The notes beneath the pieces were generated by a model. That model saw nothing but the letters and a program-made list of their open reading frames with translations. It searched no databases and was not told the origin of the DNA. A stretch of DNA of 64,000 nucleotides from Eukaryota sp. TZLM1-RC. Taxonomy: Eukaryota; Metamonada: BaSk clade. The stretch is from the NCBI GenBank assembly GCA_040285825.1, contig JAUPSS010000003.1:744001-808000 (forward strand), written 5' to 3'. A program made the translations under genes and the position numbers. Positions 55,471 to 64,000 of the stretch are shown one piece after another (positions within the stretch are counted from its first letter, which is position 1; every line of letters begins with the position of its first letter).

Positions 55471-56189
55471 GATTATGACTGAATTTAAATGAAATATTAG
55501 GTCAATATTCAGGTCATTTTAAGGAACAAAGTTTCTTCTTCAAAGTTCAAGAATCAATGATGAGAGGGCCATGAACTTGCGGAATGGTTGTTACTAATGC
55601 AGAAGACATACTTAATCTGTATTCAATGTTGCTAGTTTTAGATCTACAATTTCACTATATTTTCTTGTCAATTTCGCGTTAACGTTAACTGAATCCGATT
55701 GTTTGATCAATTTTCATTACCGACTCTTGAATAATCCACAGGCAACCTTCATTAATTGTTCATATCAAATGGTTTCATTATTTCACATTTTATACTATTA
55801 TATTTCATTTCGGACTATAGTAATGATGTCAGGTTTGAATTTCCACAATAGCATATTGAAGTAACAAATTGTATCAAATCTGCACAAATTGTGAATTGAA
55901 AGAGTTAATTCATACCCAGCATCAAGTGATCCTTAAACAAATTCAAATAAAAAATACTAAATACTAAAAAATTACAAAATACCTGATTTATTTTACCAAC
56001 TATTTGCAATAACCCAAATGACAAGCTTATTGATTATTGAAAACTCTTGCCATTGATCAAAATATGACTCACTGAACGAAAAATAAAAAAGTGCTTGTCT
56101 AAATCTCTGTTTGAGAGCAACATATAGTTTAAATTATGTTTTCAAAAGTACAATTATCATACAAATGCTCAAGAATCCAATGTAACAAA
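55471..56189. other. AT-rich intergenic, nothing recognised
   Basis: No gene or repeat identified. The last bases before 56190 serve as the 3' flank of the Nup214-like gene. Confidence 0.4.
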
Positions 56190-57869
56190 TCACTCTTGTG
56201 CAGTCTTGCTGGAAACAAAGGAGAATAGCTGATCAAAATAAGATTCCAATTGAATACTTTTCTCCTTTAACTTCTTCATCCTTTTCAAAACACCAGCTTT
56301 ATCGAAACTAATCATTTGTTTTTCTATAAATTTCCCAATTAAATTAAGATCCTTTTTGACACTTTGGTACAGTGATTCAGCCTCCTGTAACCTCAGTGTA
56401 ATGTTTCCAGAATAGCATACTTCACCAGTTTTGATCTTATTTAGAGTTAGCAGTCTGATATCAAGTGAGGTAAGTTCTCTTTGAATTTTGTCTACCTTTT
56501 GATTGATTGATTTCAATTGTCTAGACCTTTGAGGTAATACATTTTCAACATCAACCAAATTAACTTGCTTTAACAAATCAGCATTAAATTCTCCAATTGA
56601 ATCTTTTAGTTGTTTCTTCAAATCAAACATAAACTTTCCTAATTTAGATTCCAAACCTTCTTGAACATGAATGGCCAATGGAGATAGAGGTGGTTTGGTA
56701 GGTTTAATTGGTTGTGAAGAAGAGCTGCCAAGATGAAAAGTGTCAAATTTTGGACCTTCCTTTACCGTGATCTCTTCTTCACTCCTTCTTTCTTCTATTT
56801 CAATCCCAGCCCCTCGTTCCAAATCTCCATCTTGATGTAGAGAGTAAACTGTCAGTACCCCACAACTAGACAACAACAAAACCAAAAAACAATCTTTCCC
56901 CTTCCACTGATACTCTCCGCAGACCAAACCTCTTGCTTCCACAACATCACTAGTGACGACCTCACACAGAGGGAGAGTTGCCTCGTGTTCCTCATCAACC
57001 TCAGCAATGGCAGGAGACGAAGAAAGATTGGTTATAACACCAAGGGGAAAGTCCTTGAGAGGAGAAAATACTACAAGGGATAGAGAGGAAATACAAGAGA
57101 GGAAGGGTGACGTGATGAAGGGGTCAGAAATAGTGGTTTTTGAAAGCTCCGAAGTGTCAGCTGAAAGGGTCAAAATAGAAACGTCATCAGAACTTGACTT
57201 TGCGAGAATATTTGATTGATTAGGAGTGTTTCCTTTACACCATGTCAATGATTCTACACCATTCACGTCAATGTTAAAGATAGAAATAACATCAAAAGTT
57301 TTCCCCATTTGACTAGGAATATCAATTATAATAATCTCCTGTTCCCGTGAAGCAGCAAGTAGGGGAGAGTCGGGAGAGAGAGTGAGGGAAGTGCATTGGG
57401 AAGAACGGGGAATGGGAGGAAGTGTAGTAAGTGATGAGGTGGAGAATGATATAGGGATGATTGAATCAGCAGAAGATGACTTATCAATGGTGAAAAGAGT
57501 GGATCCGTACCAAACAAGGGACGAAGCAGAGAAAGGAAGGGTGGTTGATGTGACCAGAGTAAGGGGTGCAGAGAGAGAAACGATCGATAGGGTGGAATCT
57601 TCGGACAAAGCAGCAAGGAGCGTGGCATCTCGTGAAAGAGTTATGAAATGGACGGGAGAGGTAAGAGACAAGGTGGGTATATCGGGTGGATTGGTAAAGA
57701 AATGTGATGAGAGTTTGAAGTGGTAGATGGTAGTGTCTACGGCGGCTACAATGAGATCGTCGCTAAAGGAAGCTGCTAAAAGATTGCAAGGGAGAGAAGG
57801 GATGGATCGTGGATGATGTAGATCAACTTTAGCAACAGGTTTGAAGGCATAAAGCTCTGGATTCTGCAT
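56190..57869 (-). CDS. Nup214/Nup159-like nucleoporin, propeller plus coiled coil, no FG repeats
   Basis: Nup214/Nup159 sits on the cytoplasmic face of the nuclear pore and anchors the DBP5 helicase in mRNA export. 559 residues. Residues 1-350 look like a beta-propeller: repeated short strands rich in Ser/Thr/Leu, with KPVAKVDLHHPRSIPSLPCN near the start and FLVLLLSSCGVLTVYSLH near 345, close to the Nup214 pattern 'LLLLSTDGVL-x-x-F'. Residues 400-550 are helical and probably coiled coil (LKKQLKDSIGEFNADLLKQV, KIQRELTSLDIRLL). FG repeats are absent. The assignment rests on architecture and one motif, so another WD-like scaffold protein is possible. Confidence 0.5.
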   Translation of the reverse strand: MQNPELYAFKPVAKVDLHHPRSIPSLPCNLLAASFSDDLIVAAVDTTIYHFKLSSHFFTNPPDIPTLSLTSPVHFITLSRDATLLAALSEDSTLSIVSLSAPLTLVTSTTLPFSASSLVWYGSTLFTIDKSSSADSIIPISFSTSSLTTLPPIPRSSQCTSLTLSPDSPLLAASREQEIIIIDIPSQMGKTFDVISIFNIDVNGVESLTWCKGNTPNQSNILAKSSSDDVSILTLSADTSELSKTTISDPFITSPFLSCISSLSLVVFSPLKDFPLGVITNLSSSPAIAEVDEEHEATLPLCEVVTSDVVEARGLVCGEYQWKGKDCFLVLLLSSCGVLTVYSLHQDGDLERGAGIEIEERRSEEEITVKEGPKFDTFHLGSSSSQPIKPTKPPLSPLAIHVQEGLESKLGKFMFDLKKQLKDSIGEFNADLLKQVNLVDVENVLPQRSRQLKSINQKVDKIQRELTSLDIRLLTLNKIKTGEVCYSGNITLRLQEAESLYQSVKKDLNLIGKFIEKQMISFDKAGVLKRMKKLKEKSIQLESYFDQLFSFVSSKTAQE

Positions 57870-58028
57870 CAGTGATTATGTTGGGTATAGAACAATATAT
57901 CTATATTGTTTCTAAATACCATTTTTGGAAGAAAAACCGGTATGAGTCTCAAGGCATATCCTTTTCAGTAAAAGATGTACATGTGCCTTATTATTAATGA
58001 ACAACAACTTCTATTTATCTATACAAGA

Positions 58029-58318
58029 CTAGTCAAATTCAACAGTTTTGACAGTGATTCCATCTATTGCATTAAGATCGTTAACACAATTCTGGTTCAT
58101 AGCCTTATCACGGCTTTCCATGGTAAAGATGATAAGTCCTTCGTTTTCACACTCTGGTTGCTATGGTGAGATCAGCGGCATGTCCATACTGTTTTGTGAA
58201 GTCCCAATCGTGCCGAGATAAGACAACCGTAATCAGTCAGAACTTTCTGCATTCTGGGAACATTGTCTGTTCTATTCTCTACCTTCATACAAGCAATTTG
58301 AGTGTAACTATGTGACAT
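58029..58318 (-). CDS. TM1266-like protein (putative iron-only hydrogenase system regulator), one 29-nt intron
   Basis: Bacterial members of this ~85-residue family have an ACT/NikR-like fold and sit near [FeFe]-hydrogenase maturation genes. Exon 1 (58318-58190) encodes MSHSYTQIACMKVENRTDN ... VLTDYGCLISARLGLHKT. A 29-nt GTATGG...ATAG intron (58161-58189) is removed. Exon 2 (58160-58029) begins QPECENEGLIIFTMESRD and ends NDLNAIDGITVKTVEFD, stop TAG. The 86-residue product fits the family pattern: I-x-V-x-x-VENR, ILSEYG-x-x-I-x-GRMG, a hydrophobic strand, L-x-x-I-x-GV-x-VK. Without the intron the frame stops after VWTCR. It is divergent from the neopullulanase gene by 58 bp. The regulatory role is inferred from family name only. 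Confidence 0.78.
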
Positions 58319-58376
58319 TTCGACGGAGAAGCAATATGTAAAAACAAGGGAAATCTTCGACAATTTGTCTTCGACA
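58319..58376. promoter_or_regulatory. 58-bp divergent start region of TM1266-like and neopullulanase genes
   Basis: Both start codons face away from this short spacer, so the two bacterial-type genes must share or overlap promoters. It holds a GCAATATGTAAAAAC stretch but no clear TATA box. Confidence 0.45.
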
Positions 58377-60226
58377 ATGTCCACTCTGACAGCAGTCTAT
58401 CATCGACCCAAGTCTGAGTTCTGTTATGCTGTTTCATCCACATCGATTGTTCTTAGGGTCCGATCTGCAAAGGACGAGGTTCATTCAATTATTTGTCGCT
58501 ATGGAGACAAATATCTAAGAAAAAACAATACTCCGTGCTTTGAAACTGTTGATCTTTCGTTTGACGCTAATGATTCACTATTCGATTATTTCAGCTGCAT
58601 TGTCAGTCCGTCCTACAAGAGACTGGCATATGACTTTATAATATTCTTTAAAAATGGCTTAATCTATCTCTACTGCGAATCTGATTTTGAAAAACTTGAA
58701 CAGTCAACCATCAATGTCACTCAAAATGATATCGATAAGATGTTTCAATACCCCTATCTACATGCTGTTGATGTCTTCACTCCTCCTTGCTACACAAGAG
58801 ATCTAATCTTTTATCAAATCTTTATTGACCGCTTCTGCAAAGGACAGTCAGCAATTCCAGCACCGCCAACTCTAAAGCCGTGGGGCTCTATGCCAGAAGG
58901 CGAAACTGATCTTTACGGAGGGAACCTTGCAGGAATCTGTTCAAAAATAAATTATCTACACGATCTAGGCATTACAGCCTTATATCTCACCCCAATCTTT
59001 GAAAGTCGATCTAATCATAAGTATAACACAATCAACTATCGTGTCATTGACCCTGTCTTCGGAACTGAGCAAGAGATGAAAAACCTAGTCAGCTTGGCAC
59101 ATTCAAAGCGCATGAAAGTTGTAATTGATCTAGTGTTTAATCACTGTGGGGATCTATTCGATCGTTTTGTCCAAGTTTCAAAGGCACTCAATGAAGGTAA
59201 AGCAAAGGGAATACAAACTCCCGGCAAAGTTCCCTATATGGACTGGTTTCATATCACAGTAAGGACAGATGGCTCATGGGATTATGAGAAGTGGTCATTT
59301 GTCTCCACTCTTCCTAAACTAAACACCTCAAATCCAGAGGTTAAAGAACATTTGTTTGATGCAACGAGGTATTATTTAGAAGTACTTGGAGTTGATGGAT
59401 TCCGATTAGACGTTGCAAATGAAGTTGATCATTGCTTTTGGCGAGAATTCAAAGCATTTGTGAGAAAGCTAAACCCATCTGCTTATATTCTGGGAGAAAT
59501 ATGGCACCAGGCTTCTCCGTGGCTTGATGGGTCGCAGTTCGATGCTGTGATGGCTTATGAAGTCAGAAGGGCAGTGATTGATTACATCCTATCACCTGAA
59601 TCCAAAATGGATGCTCAGACATTCAAAAATCAATTGGTCAAATGGAGATACAGCTATCCCCTCATTGTTTCAGACATAGCCTTTACACTTCTAGGAAGTC
59701 ATGATACGCAACGTGTACTTACCATGGCTCAAGGTCAAGATGGAAAAGAGTATGCGCAAAGACGAGCAGAGGCAGCGATGGTATTTCTATTTTGCTTTGT
59801 GGGAACTCCATGTCTATGTATTGTTTAATTCTCTTTTTACTAACTTCAGACTACGGGGATGAACTTGCCTTAGAAGGAGGAAATGACCCTGATTGTAGGA
59901 GATGTATTGAATGGGAGTTGTTGGATTCCAATACATCACTTCCATTCGTTAAGGATTTGATTCGGCTACGTCATAATAACACTGCTCTCAAAATTGGAGA
60001 ACTGAGTTTTCTGAGAAGTGAAACTGGTGAACGAGTGGTGGTGTTTACCCGACATCACGGAAATTCTTCATGTGTAGTGATGATCAATTCTAGTAAGGAG
60101 TTTGTTTCTGTGAGTCGAGATTTAGTAGATGGAAAACGCCATAAGTGTCTTCATGATAGAGATTTTGTTTCATACTTAGAAGACGATATCAATTTGGAAC
60201 CCTTTGGACATGCTATTTTTTGTTAG
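58377..60226 (+). CDS. GH13 neopullulanase / cyclomaltodextrinase, one 32-nt intron
   Basis: Hydrolyses alpha-1,4 (and some alpha-1,6) bonds of pullulan, cyclodextrins or starch oligomers. Exons 58377-59817 and 59850-60226 join across a 32-nt intron (59818-59849) that ends TACTAACTTCAG, giving 605 residues. The splice restores GTPCLYYGDELALEGGNDPD, the expected GH13 motif. An N-terminal beta domain (1-125) is followed by the catalytic barrel: LIFYQIFIDRF, VIDLVFNHCG, nucleophile D345 in GFRLDVANEVD, acid/base E374 in ILGEIWH, and D443 in LLGSHDTQR. Layout fits subfamily GH13_20, typical of Firmicutes. No signal peptide, so it is probably cytosolic. Bacterial origin is inferred; the intron shows it is part of the host genome. 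Confidence 0.93.
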
Positions 60227-60572
60227 CTAGACAAGATTGTTTTAATTTGTGTTCGATACAGATTTGTCTGATTCAATAGTTATAGCCTCTTGCTAAATAA
60301 AATTACATGCTTTGAAAGGATAGGTTCATGGGTAAATGTATTTATTGTATTTGCACACTTAATTAAATTAACTCATAACTAATGGGACGACTATCATTGA
60401 ACCAAGAATTCCACTACAAAATCTCTACAAAATGGTTCATGGGTACTAAACATATCATTTATTTTCAAAGTTGATCTTGATTTCATGGAGAGTCAATAGT
60501 TTTGAGAAAACTCTTAATACAAATGAATTTTAAATTCATAAACTTACATATTGATTCATTCAACTACTACCA
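60227..60572. other. 3' flank of neopullulanase gene, mosaic of repeats
   Basis: Bases 60232-60330 and 60434-60490 match, in reverse complement, the duplication at 16.16-16.30 kb. A 99-bp unit (60335-60433) is inserted between them. A CTAAATAAAATTAC polyadenylation-like signal lies at 60293. Confidence 0.6.
60335..60433. mobile_element. 99-bp insertion with 12-bp target duplication
   Basis: GGTTCATGGGTA occurs at 60323-60334 and again at 60434-60445, flanking the unit. The duplicated locus at 16209-16219 has only one copy of this site (reverse complement GGTCATGGGTA) and no insert, giving an empty site for comparison. A second copy of the unit is at 1535-1640. It is non-coding and AT-rich. 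The TSD length suits LINE-driven retrotransposition of a short RNA or a truncated LINE end. Confidence 0.65.
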
Positions 60573-61280
60573 ATGACCTCTTTTGAACAGGTGGAGGCAT
60601 GTGCACAAAATCTCATCAAATCTGGTTCTCTAACCAGTGATTCTACGCTCCGACAAGCCAAGTCTCTTATTCTCAAAGACTTAGATCTGGATTCAAAGGA
60701 TCTCAATAGTGAAGATCTTCAGATAATTAAGAATGCGATTCTACATGCACTAGAACAACTCTCACATCAATCTGAAAATGTCGATTCATCTGATGATAGT
60801 TCTTTAGAGGATCAACCTAAATCCAAAACAGTCCCAAAATATGAGAAATCAGTAAAATCCAAACAGTATTCGAGTTCAGACTCTGAACAGGAATCTGATG
60901 GAATGTCTGAACCAACAACAATGATCAAACCTAAAAAACGAAGAACAGGTCCTCCAAGTGCTGAAGAACAGGTTAAAAAGCATAAAGAAGCACTCAATGA
61001 ACTAAATAGACCTGTCCCTAGAAGGTCCAAAGGTGAGACAATGGGTAGTTATGCTAGAAGATTAAGTAGGGTGGTAAAGGAGCTTCAGGATGAACATGAA
61101 ACAATGAATTCTAAGTTTATTATTACATCCACCCGGACAAGAAAGACTAGGTCCACATATCAAGCTGTTCCTGATTCATCAGAGGAAGAGCAGCCTTCTG
61201 AAGAGGAAGAAGTATCTGAGTTTGATTTAAGTGATGATGATAGTGAAAGCGAACCACCTGTCAAAAAAGGAAGGAGATAA
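60573..61280 (+). CDS. Acidic nuclear protein with DEK-C-like N-terminal domain
   Basis: 235 residues. Residues 1-62 (AQNLIKSGSLTSDSTLRQAK, LDSKDLNSEDLQIIKNAI) have the helical pattern of a DEK C-terminal-type domain, found in chromatin proteins such as DEK and HIRIP3. The rest is low complexity: Ser/Asp/Glu runs (SSDSEQESDG, SSEEEQPSEEEEVSEFDLSD), basic patches (KPKKRRTGP, VKKGRR at the end) and one helical stretch (ETMGSYARRLSRVVKELQDEH). A histone-chaperone or chromatin role is a guess from composition. No intron needed. Confidence 0.6.
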   Translation: MTSFEQVEACAQNLIKSGSLTSDSTLRQAKSLILKDLDLDSKDLNSEDLQIIKNAILHALEQLSHQSENVDSSDDSSLEDQPKSKTVPKYEKSVKSKQYSSSDSEQESDGMSEPTTMIKPKKRRTGPPSAEEQVKKHKEALNELNRPVPRRSKGETMGSYARRLSRVVKELQDEHETMNSKFIITSTRTRKTRSTYQAVPDSSEEEQPSEEEEVSEFDLSDDDSESEPPVKKGRR

Positions 61281-61763
61281 GAGTTTCTGACTGTTTGGAA
61301 AGGAGATTGACTGATTTTCGAGAAAATATATTTTATATTTAATATATTTTAATAATATAATTATGTTATTTTTTGATATTTATTTAGCTATTCGCTTCAT
61401 TTACTTGCTTGCAATACAATTAATTAAGAAAACTGTTTCTGTGAGGAATTTTTCTATTTAAGATTTTGTCTAAAACCTATTATTATTTTGGTAATAGATA
61501 TGGAAAAATAAGAGAAAGAAATAATAAACTTGTTGTTGATCAATGCATGCATAGAATTGAACCTTACATATCTATCCTTACATTAAATAATCAAAGGAGC
61601 CTCAATGATATTCTATGGCCAACAAACTGAGCTTCTTAGTTTGGGAATGGAAACCATTAATAAAGGTCGAATCAAAAAACTGTAAAGAATACGGTAATAG
61701 AACTCAGAAATTCAAAAAAAATCAAAATAACAGTTCAATCAAAAATGATTGGAGGGGTTCAAA
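61281..61763. other. AT-rich 3' flanks of DEK-C-like and KIN17 genes
   Basis: Very AT-rich (TATATTTAATATATTTTAATAA). From about 61480 on it is the source, in reverse complement, of the right half of the duplication at 16.3-16.68 kb. No gene seen. Confidence 0.5.
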
Positions 61764-62438
61764 TCAGGGCTTCTCTTTCTTCAATGGTGGCTCCTCCAGA
61801 TCTCCTCCTTTCTTTTCACGCTTTCCTGTGTCTAAATAATCATCAAGAGAAAACTCAATCTCAATCTCATCCCCATCTTCCTCCTCAGTCCCTGCTACAT
61901 CAGGAAGAGAAGGCCGTGGGGCCGTGGATGCCACCCCATTCGCTGTAACATGATCTAGAACTCGATCAGCAAAACTTCTGGAAACTTCCTGCTCCTTCAA
62001 CAACTGGGCCCTCATGTCTCTTTCTTCAGCTACCTTATCCACATACTGAATCCACCACCCCCTAACTGGATGTGGTTCAATGACAGCTTTACCTGTCTTG
62101 GCAAGGTACTGAACAAAACCTGAAACAGAGGTCCATCTGGTTGCATTGAGATGGACATGGTGTTTATCACGAATTAAAAGGTTGTACACATGGTTTGCAT
62201 CAACTTTTGACGTGCCAAAATGGCCCTTTAGAGTATCAAGAAAAGATTGTTCAAATTGAGTAGAGAATTCGCTCAATTGTTTATCTTGATTCTGAGAGAA
62301 GAGTTCCATTTTGCGGAGGTGAGAATCTGACTGACAATGGTTTTGGAAGGCATTGGCATCTTTAAGCTGTTTTTGACAGACCTGACAATAGAATTTGAGC
62401 TTCTGTAGTCCACGTAGCTGTCTTTGTTTTGGAGGCAT
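61764..62438 (-). CDS. KIN17: KIN17 DNA/RNA-binding protein, short form
   Basis: KIN17 is a nuclear nucleic-acid-binding protein found in spliceosomal complexes and DNA damage responses. 224 residues. RGLQKLKFYCQVCQKQLKDA starts the conserved C2H2 zinc finger (C-x2-C-x12-H-x5-H, ending CQSDSH). The winged-helix region follows (FLDTLKGHFGTSKVDANHVY, HVHLNATRWTSVSGFVQYLA, GWWIQYVD). The C-terminus is a short charged tail. The tandem SH3/KOW domains of animal and fungal KIN17 are missing, and the N-terminus lacks the usual ~20 residues before the zinc finger. A decayed copy of its last 25 codons is at 16.3 kb. It is divergent from SNU114 by 90 bp. Confidence 0.85.
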   Translation of the reverse strand: MPPKQRQLRGLQKLKFYCQVCQKQLKDANAFQNHCQSDSHLRKMELFSQNQDKQLSEFSTQFEQSFLDTLKGHFGTSKVDANHVYNLLIRDKHHVHLNATRWTSVSGFVQYLAKTGKAVIEPHPVRGWWIQYVDKVAEERDMRAQLLKEQEVSRSFADRVLDHVTANGVASTAPRPSLPDVAGTEEEDGDEIEIEFSLDDYLDTGKREKKGGDLEEPPLKKEKP

Positions 62439-62528
62439 GAGTTAAGAGTACGTATGTGAAAGAAGGTTACCTAAGTGCAGAGATTGAACAAAAGAAATTC
62501 ATTTTCAATAACAATAATCAATAAGACA
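62439..62528. promoter_or_regulatory. 90-bp divergent start region of KIN17 and SNU114
   Basis: Short AT-rich spacer between two divergent ATG codons of splicing-related genes. CAATAACAATAATCAATAA precedes SNU114. No TATA box is recognised. Confidence 0.4.
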
Positions 62529-64000
62529 ATGGAAGAAGACTTTGACTATAGCTTTGAAGATGAAGGGTTTGAAGATATGCAGCCACTTTCAGAACCTATT
62601 CTTCCTCGCCAAGTGATTCAAAGCCAATACATAGTGGAATCTCCCGATGTACAATTCTCCTCAGACCACCTTACTTCTAGACTCCACTCACTATCTGATT
62701 GTCGGGTTGTCTCTTTCGTTGGGCCTCTTCATTCAGGCAAAAGTACTTTAATAGACCATTTTGCCTGCTCTTCTTTCCACAGACCCTCTTCTTACAAAGG
62801 CCCTCCTCTGAAAATCGGGGAGAAATGGACTGATGCTAGAAAAGATGAACATGAACGCCTTATATCAATCAAATCCCAATCAATCACGATACCAACTTCC
62901 TCTTGTGTTCTTTCTCTTCTGGACACCCCTGGCCACCCACAGTTCATGGACGAAGTACAAAATAGTACCGCATTGAGTGATGGTGTGGTTCTGGTGATTG
63001 ATGCTGCAGAGGGTGTTACCCACCAAGTTAAACGGATTCTTGTTGATTGTTGTTCAAAGTCAATTCCAATGGTATTGGCTTTAAATAAAATTGATAGAAT
63101 TATGTTGGAATTAAGAATGCCCCCTAATGATTGTTATTTGAAGTTAGCTTATATCATTCATCAGGTCAATAAACTTATTTTTGAGCTATCAGATGACGGG
63201 ACGGAGAATTATTTTGACCCAAGAAAGAACAATGTTGTTTTCAGTTCTGGATATTATGAATTTTGTTTTACTTTGGCTGATTTTGACCACGTGATACGGT
63301 CAAAATCTAAAGAGAATGTGCAAGACTTATCACATCATCTTTGGGGAGACGTTTATTATGATGTTGGGTCCAATCTAATTACTCCGAACTCAGTCAACAA
63401 TCAACGAACATTTGTTTTGTTTTGCTTGGAACCTCTCTATAAGTTGGTTATTAATACCCTGTCAATTTCAGATGCTAAAGTATTAAGAAATTTTTTGAAA
63501 AAAGAATTGGGAATTAAATTATCAGCTGAAGAATCAAAGCTTGATTTTTCAGCATTAATGAAAGTTACTATAAATAAACTTTTCAAAAGGAATTTTGTTG
63601 ACGTTTTTGCTGATGTGATAAGGTCAAAAATACCGTCCTTTTTGACCTTTCAATCGAAACTGATTCAACAGTTTCCATTTTTGGACTGTCGTAATAGTGT
63701 CTTTTTCACCAAAATTTTCCCCAATCCTGATGGAGTTTCGTTTTCCCTGCTTTCTCGCGTGATCAAGGGGTCAATAATGCCAAATTTGACCTTGAATTTC
63801 CAAGAACAATCAAATATTCTTCACAGTTCTGACCTTCAATCAACACGGGTTAAATCAATCGCAATCAATCAATCAAGATTTTCATTACCAATCTCCACCG
63901 CCCCATTAGGAAGTTTAGTTAGTATTTCTTTACAATCAAATGTTTTGAACAAGAACTTGGGGTTTGGTTTTGATGAAGGACAAGGGGGTCCTATTCCACT
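62529..64000 (+). CDS. SNU114: Snu114/EFTUD2 U5 snRNP GTPase (partial)
   Basis: Snu114 is the EF-2-like GTPase of the U5 snRNP that controls spliceosome activation and disassembly. The frame is open from ATG 62529 to the right edge (490 codons), so the gene is truncated by the window. A short acidic N-terminus (MEEDFDYSFEDEGFEDM) leads to a P-loop (GPLHSGKSTLIDHF), the switch II/G3 motif LDTPGHPQFMDEV, SDGVVLVIDAAEGV, and G4 LNKIDRIMLELRMPP, very close to Snu114 'INKIDRLILELKLPP'. Later LWGDVYYDVG and FCLEPLYKLV match Snu114-specific segments. The G1 Ser-Lys-Ser and several positions diverge. The N-terminal acidic domain is shorter than usual. No intron was needed in the visible part. Confidence 0.93.
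   Translation, partial: MEEDFDYSFEDEGFEDMQPLSEPILPRQVIQSQYIVESPDVQFSSDHLTSRLHSLSDCRVVSFVGPLHSGKSTLIDHFACSSFHRPSSYKGPPLKIGEKWTDARKDEHERLISIKSQSITIPTSSCVLSLLDTPGHPQFMDEVQNSTALSDGVVLVIDAAEGVTHQVKRILVDCCSKSIPMVLALNKIDRIMLELRMPPNDCYLKLAYIIHQVNKLIFELSDDGTENYFDPRKNNVVFSSGYYEFCFTLADFDHVIRSKSKENVQDLSHHLWGDVYYDVGSNLITPNSVNNQRTFVLFCLEPLYKLVINTLSISDAKVLRNFLKKELGIKLSAEESKLDFSALMKVTINKLFKRNFVDVFADVIRSKIPSFLTFQSKLIQQFPFLDCRNSVFFTKIFPNPDGVSFSLLSRVIKGSIMPNLTLNFQEQSNILHSSDLQSTRVKSIAINQSRFSLPISTAPLGSLVSISLQSNVLNKNLGFGFDEGQGGPIP

Noticed and set aside
58365-60226. Bacterial contamination in the assembly as the source of the neopullulanase
   Set aside because: It contains a host-type 32-nt intron and lies between spliced eukaryotic genes on the same contig.
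61615-61948. Plus-strand ORFs at the 3' end of KIN17
   Set aside because: Antisense to the KIN17 coding region and its flank, with low-complexity Ser/Pro content produced by the opposite acidic codons.

Overview
The window is nuclear DNA of a small-genome eukaryote, most likely an anaerobic or microaerophilic protist. It is AT-rich and uses the standard code. Host genes are short, densely packed and often divergently paired with only tens of bases between starts. Six introns could be placed by restoring conserved protein families, and all are only 27-32 nt long (GT...AG, with a short CTNAY-like branch motif a few bases before the acceptor). Host genes cover core eukaryotic functions: SRP19, BLOC1S1, a CHMP1/Did2 ESCRT-III subunit, a DBP2/DDX5 helicase, a TRIM-like protein, Ski2, an importin-alpha-like protein, RRP40, Vps55, an ARS2/SERRATE-like protein, a Nup214/Nup159-like protein, a KIN17 protein and Snu114. 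Three genes look bacterial in type: an ammonia-dependent-type NAD synthetase, a GH13 neopullulanase/cyclomaltodextrinase, and an 86-residue TM1266-like protein (putative iron-only hydrogenase system regulator). All three carry the tiny host-type introns. The TM1266-like gene is the main hint of anaerobic metabolism. I cannot name the species.

Layout. 1-0.9 kb: NAD synthetase, running off the left edge. 0.9-13.4 kb: a graveyard of mobile DNA with LINE fragments, a gag fragment, two exonuclease remnants, a 5'-truncated Ty3/gypsy chromovirus and a Fanzor pseudogene split by a LINE fragment. 13.9-16.1 kb: SRP19, BLOC1S1, CHMP1 and a nucleoside diphosphate kinase-like gene. 16.2-18.4 kb: a chimeric inverted duplication and LINE debris. 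18.5-23.0 kb: a plant At4g15545-like coiled-coil protein, DBP2 and a TRIM-like gene. 23.2-30.3 kb: a second Ty3/gypsy element with 81-bp LTRs. 30.3-33.1 kb: unannotated AT-rich DNA. 33.1-40.9 kb: Ski2, importin-alpha-like, RRP40, a small ORF and a RING protein. 41.4-43.3 kb: exonuclease plus Fanzor remnants. 43.4-44.8 kb: Vps55 and ARS2-like. 44.9-54.4 kb: exonuclease plus Fanzor again, split by a complete 6.87-kb Ty3/gypsy insertion with a GATC target duplication. 54.5-55.5 kb: LINE fragments. 56.2-64 kb: Nup214-like, TM1266-like, neopullulanase, a DEK-C-like nuclear protein, KIN17 and Snu114 (runs off the right edge).

The most interesting system is a repeated, decayed two-module element. 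A family-B-polymerase-like 3'-5' exonuclease segment lies upstream of a Fanzor (eukaryotic TnpB-like RNA-guided nuclease) reading frame on the same strand. Three copies show both modules and a fourth shows only the exonuclease. In the copy at 44.9-54.4 kb the exonuclease and the start of the Fanzor share one frame, separated by a single TGA. All copies are pseudogenes here.
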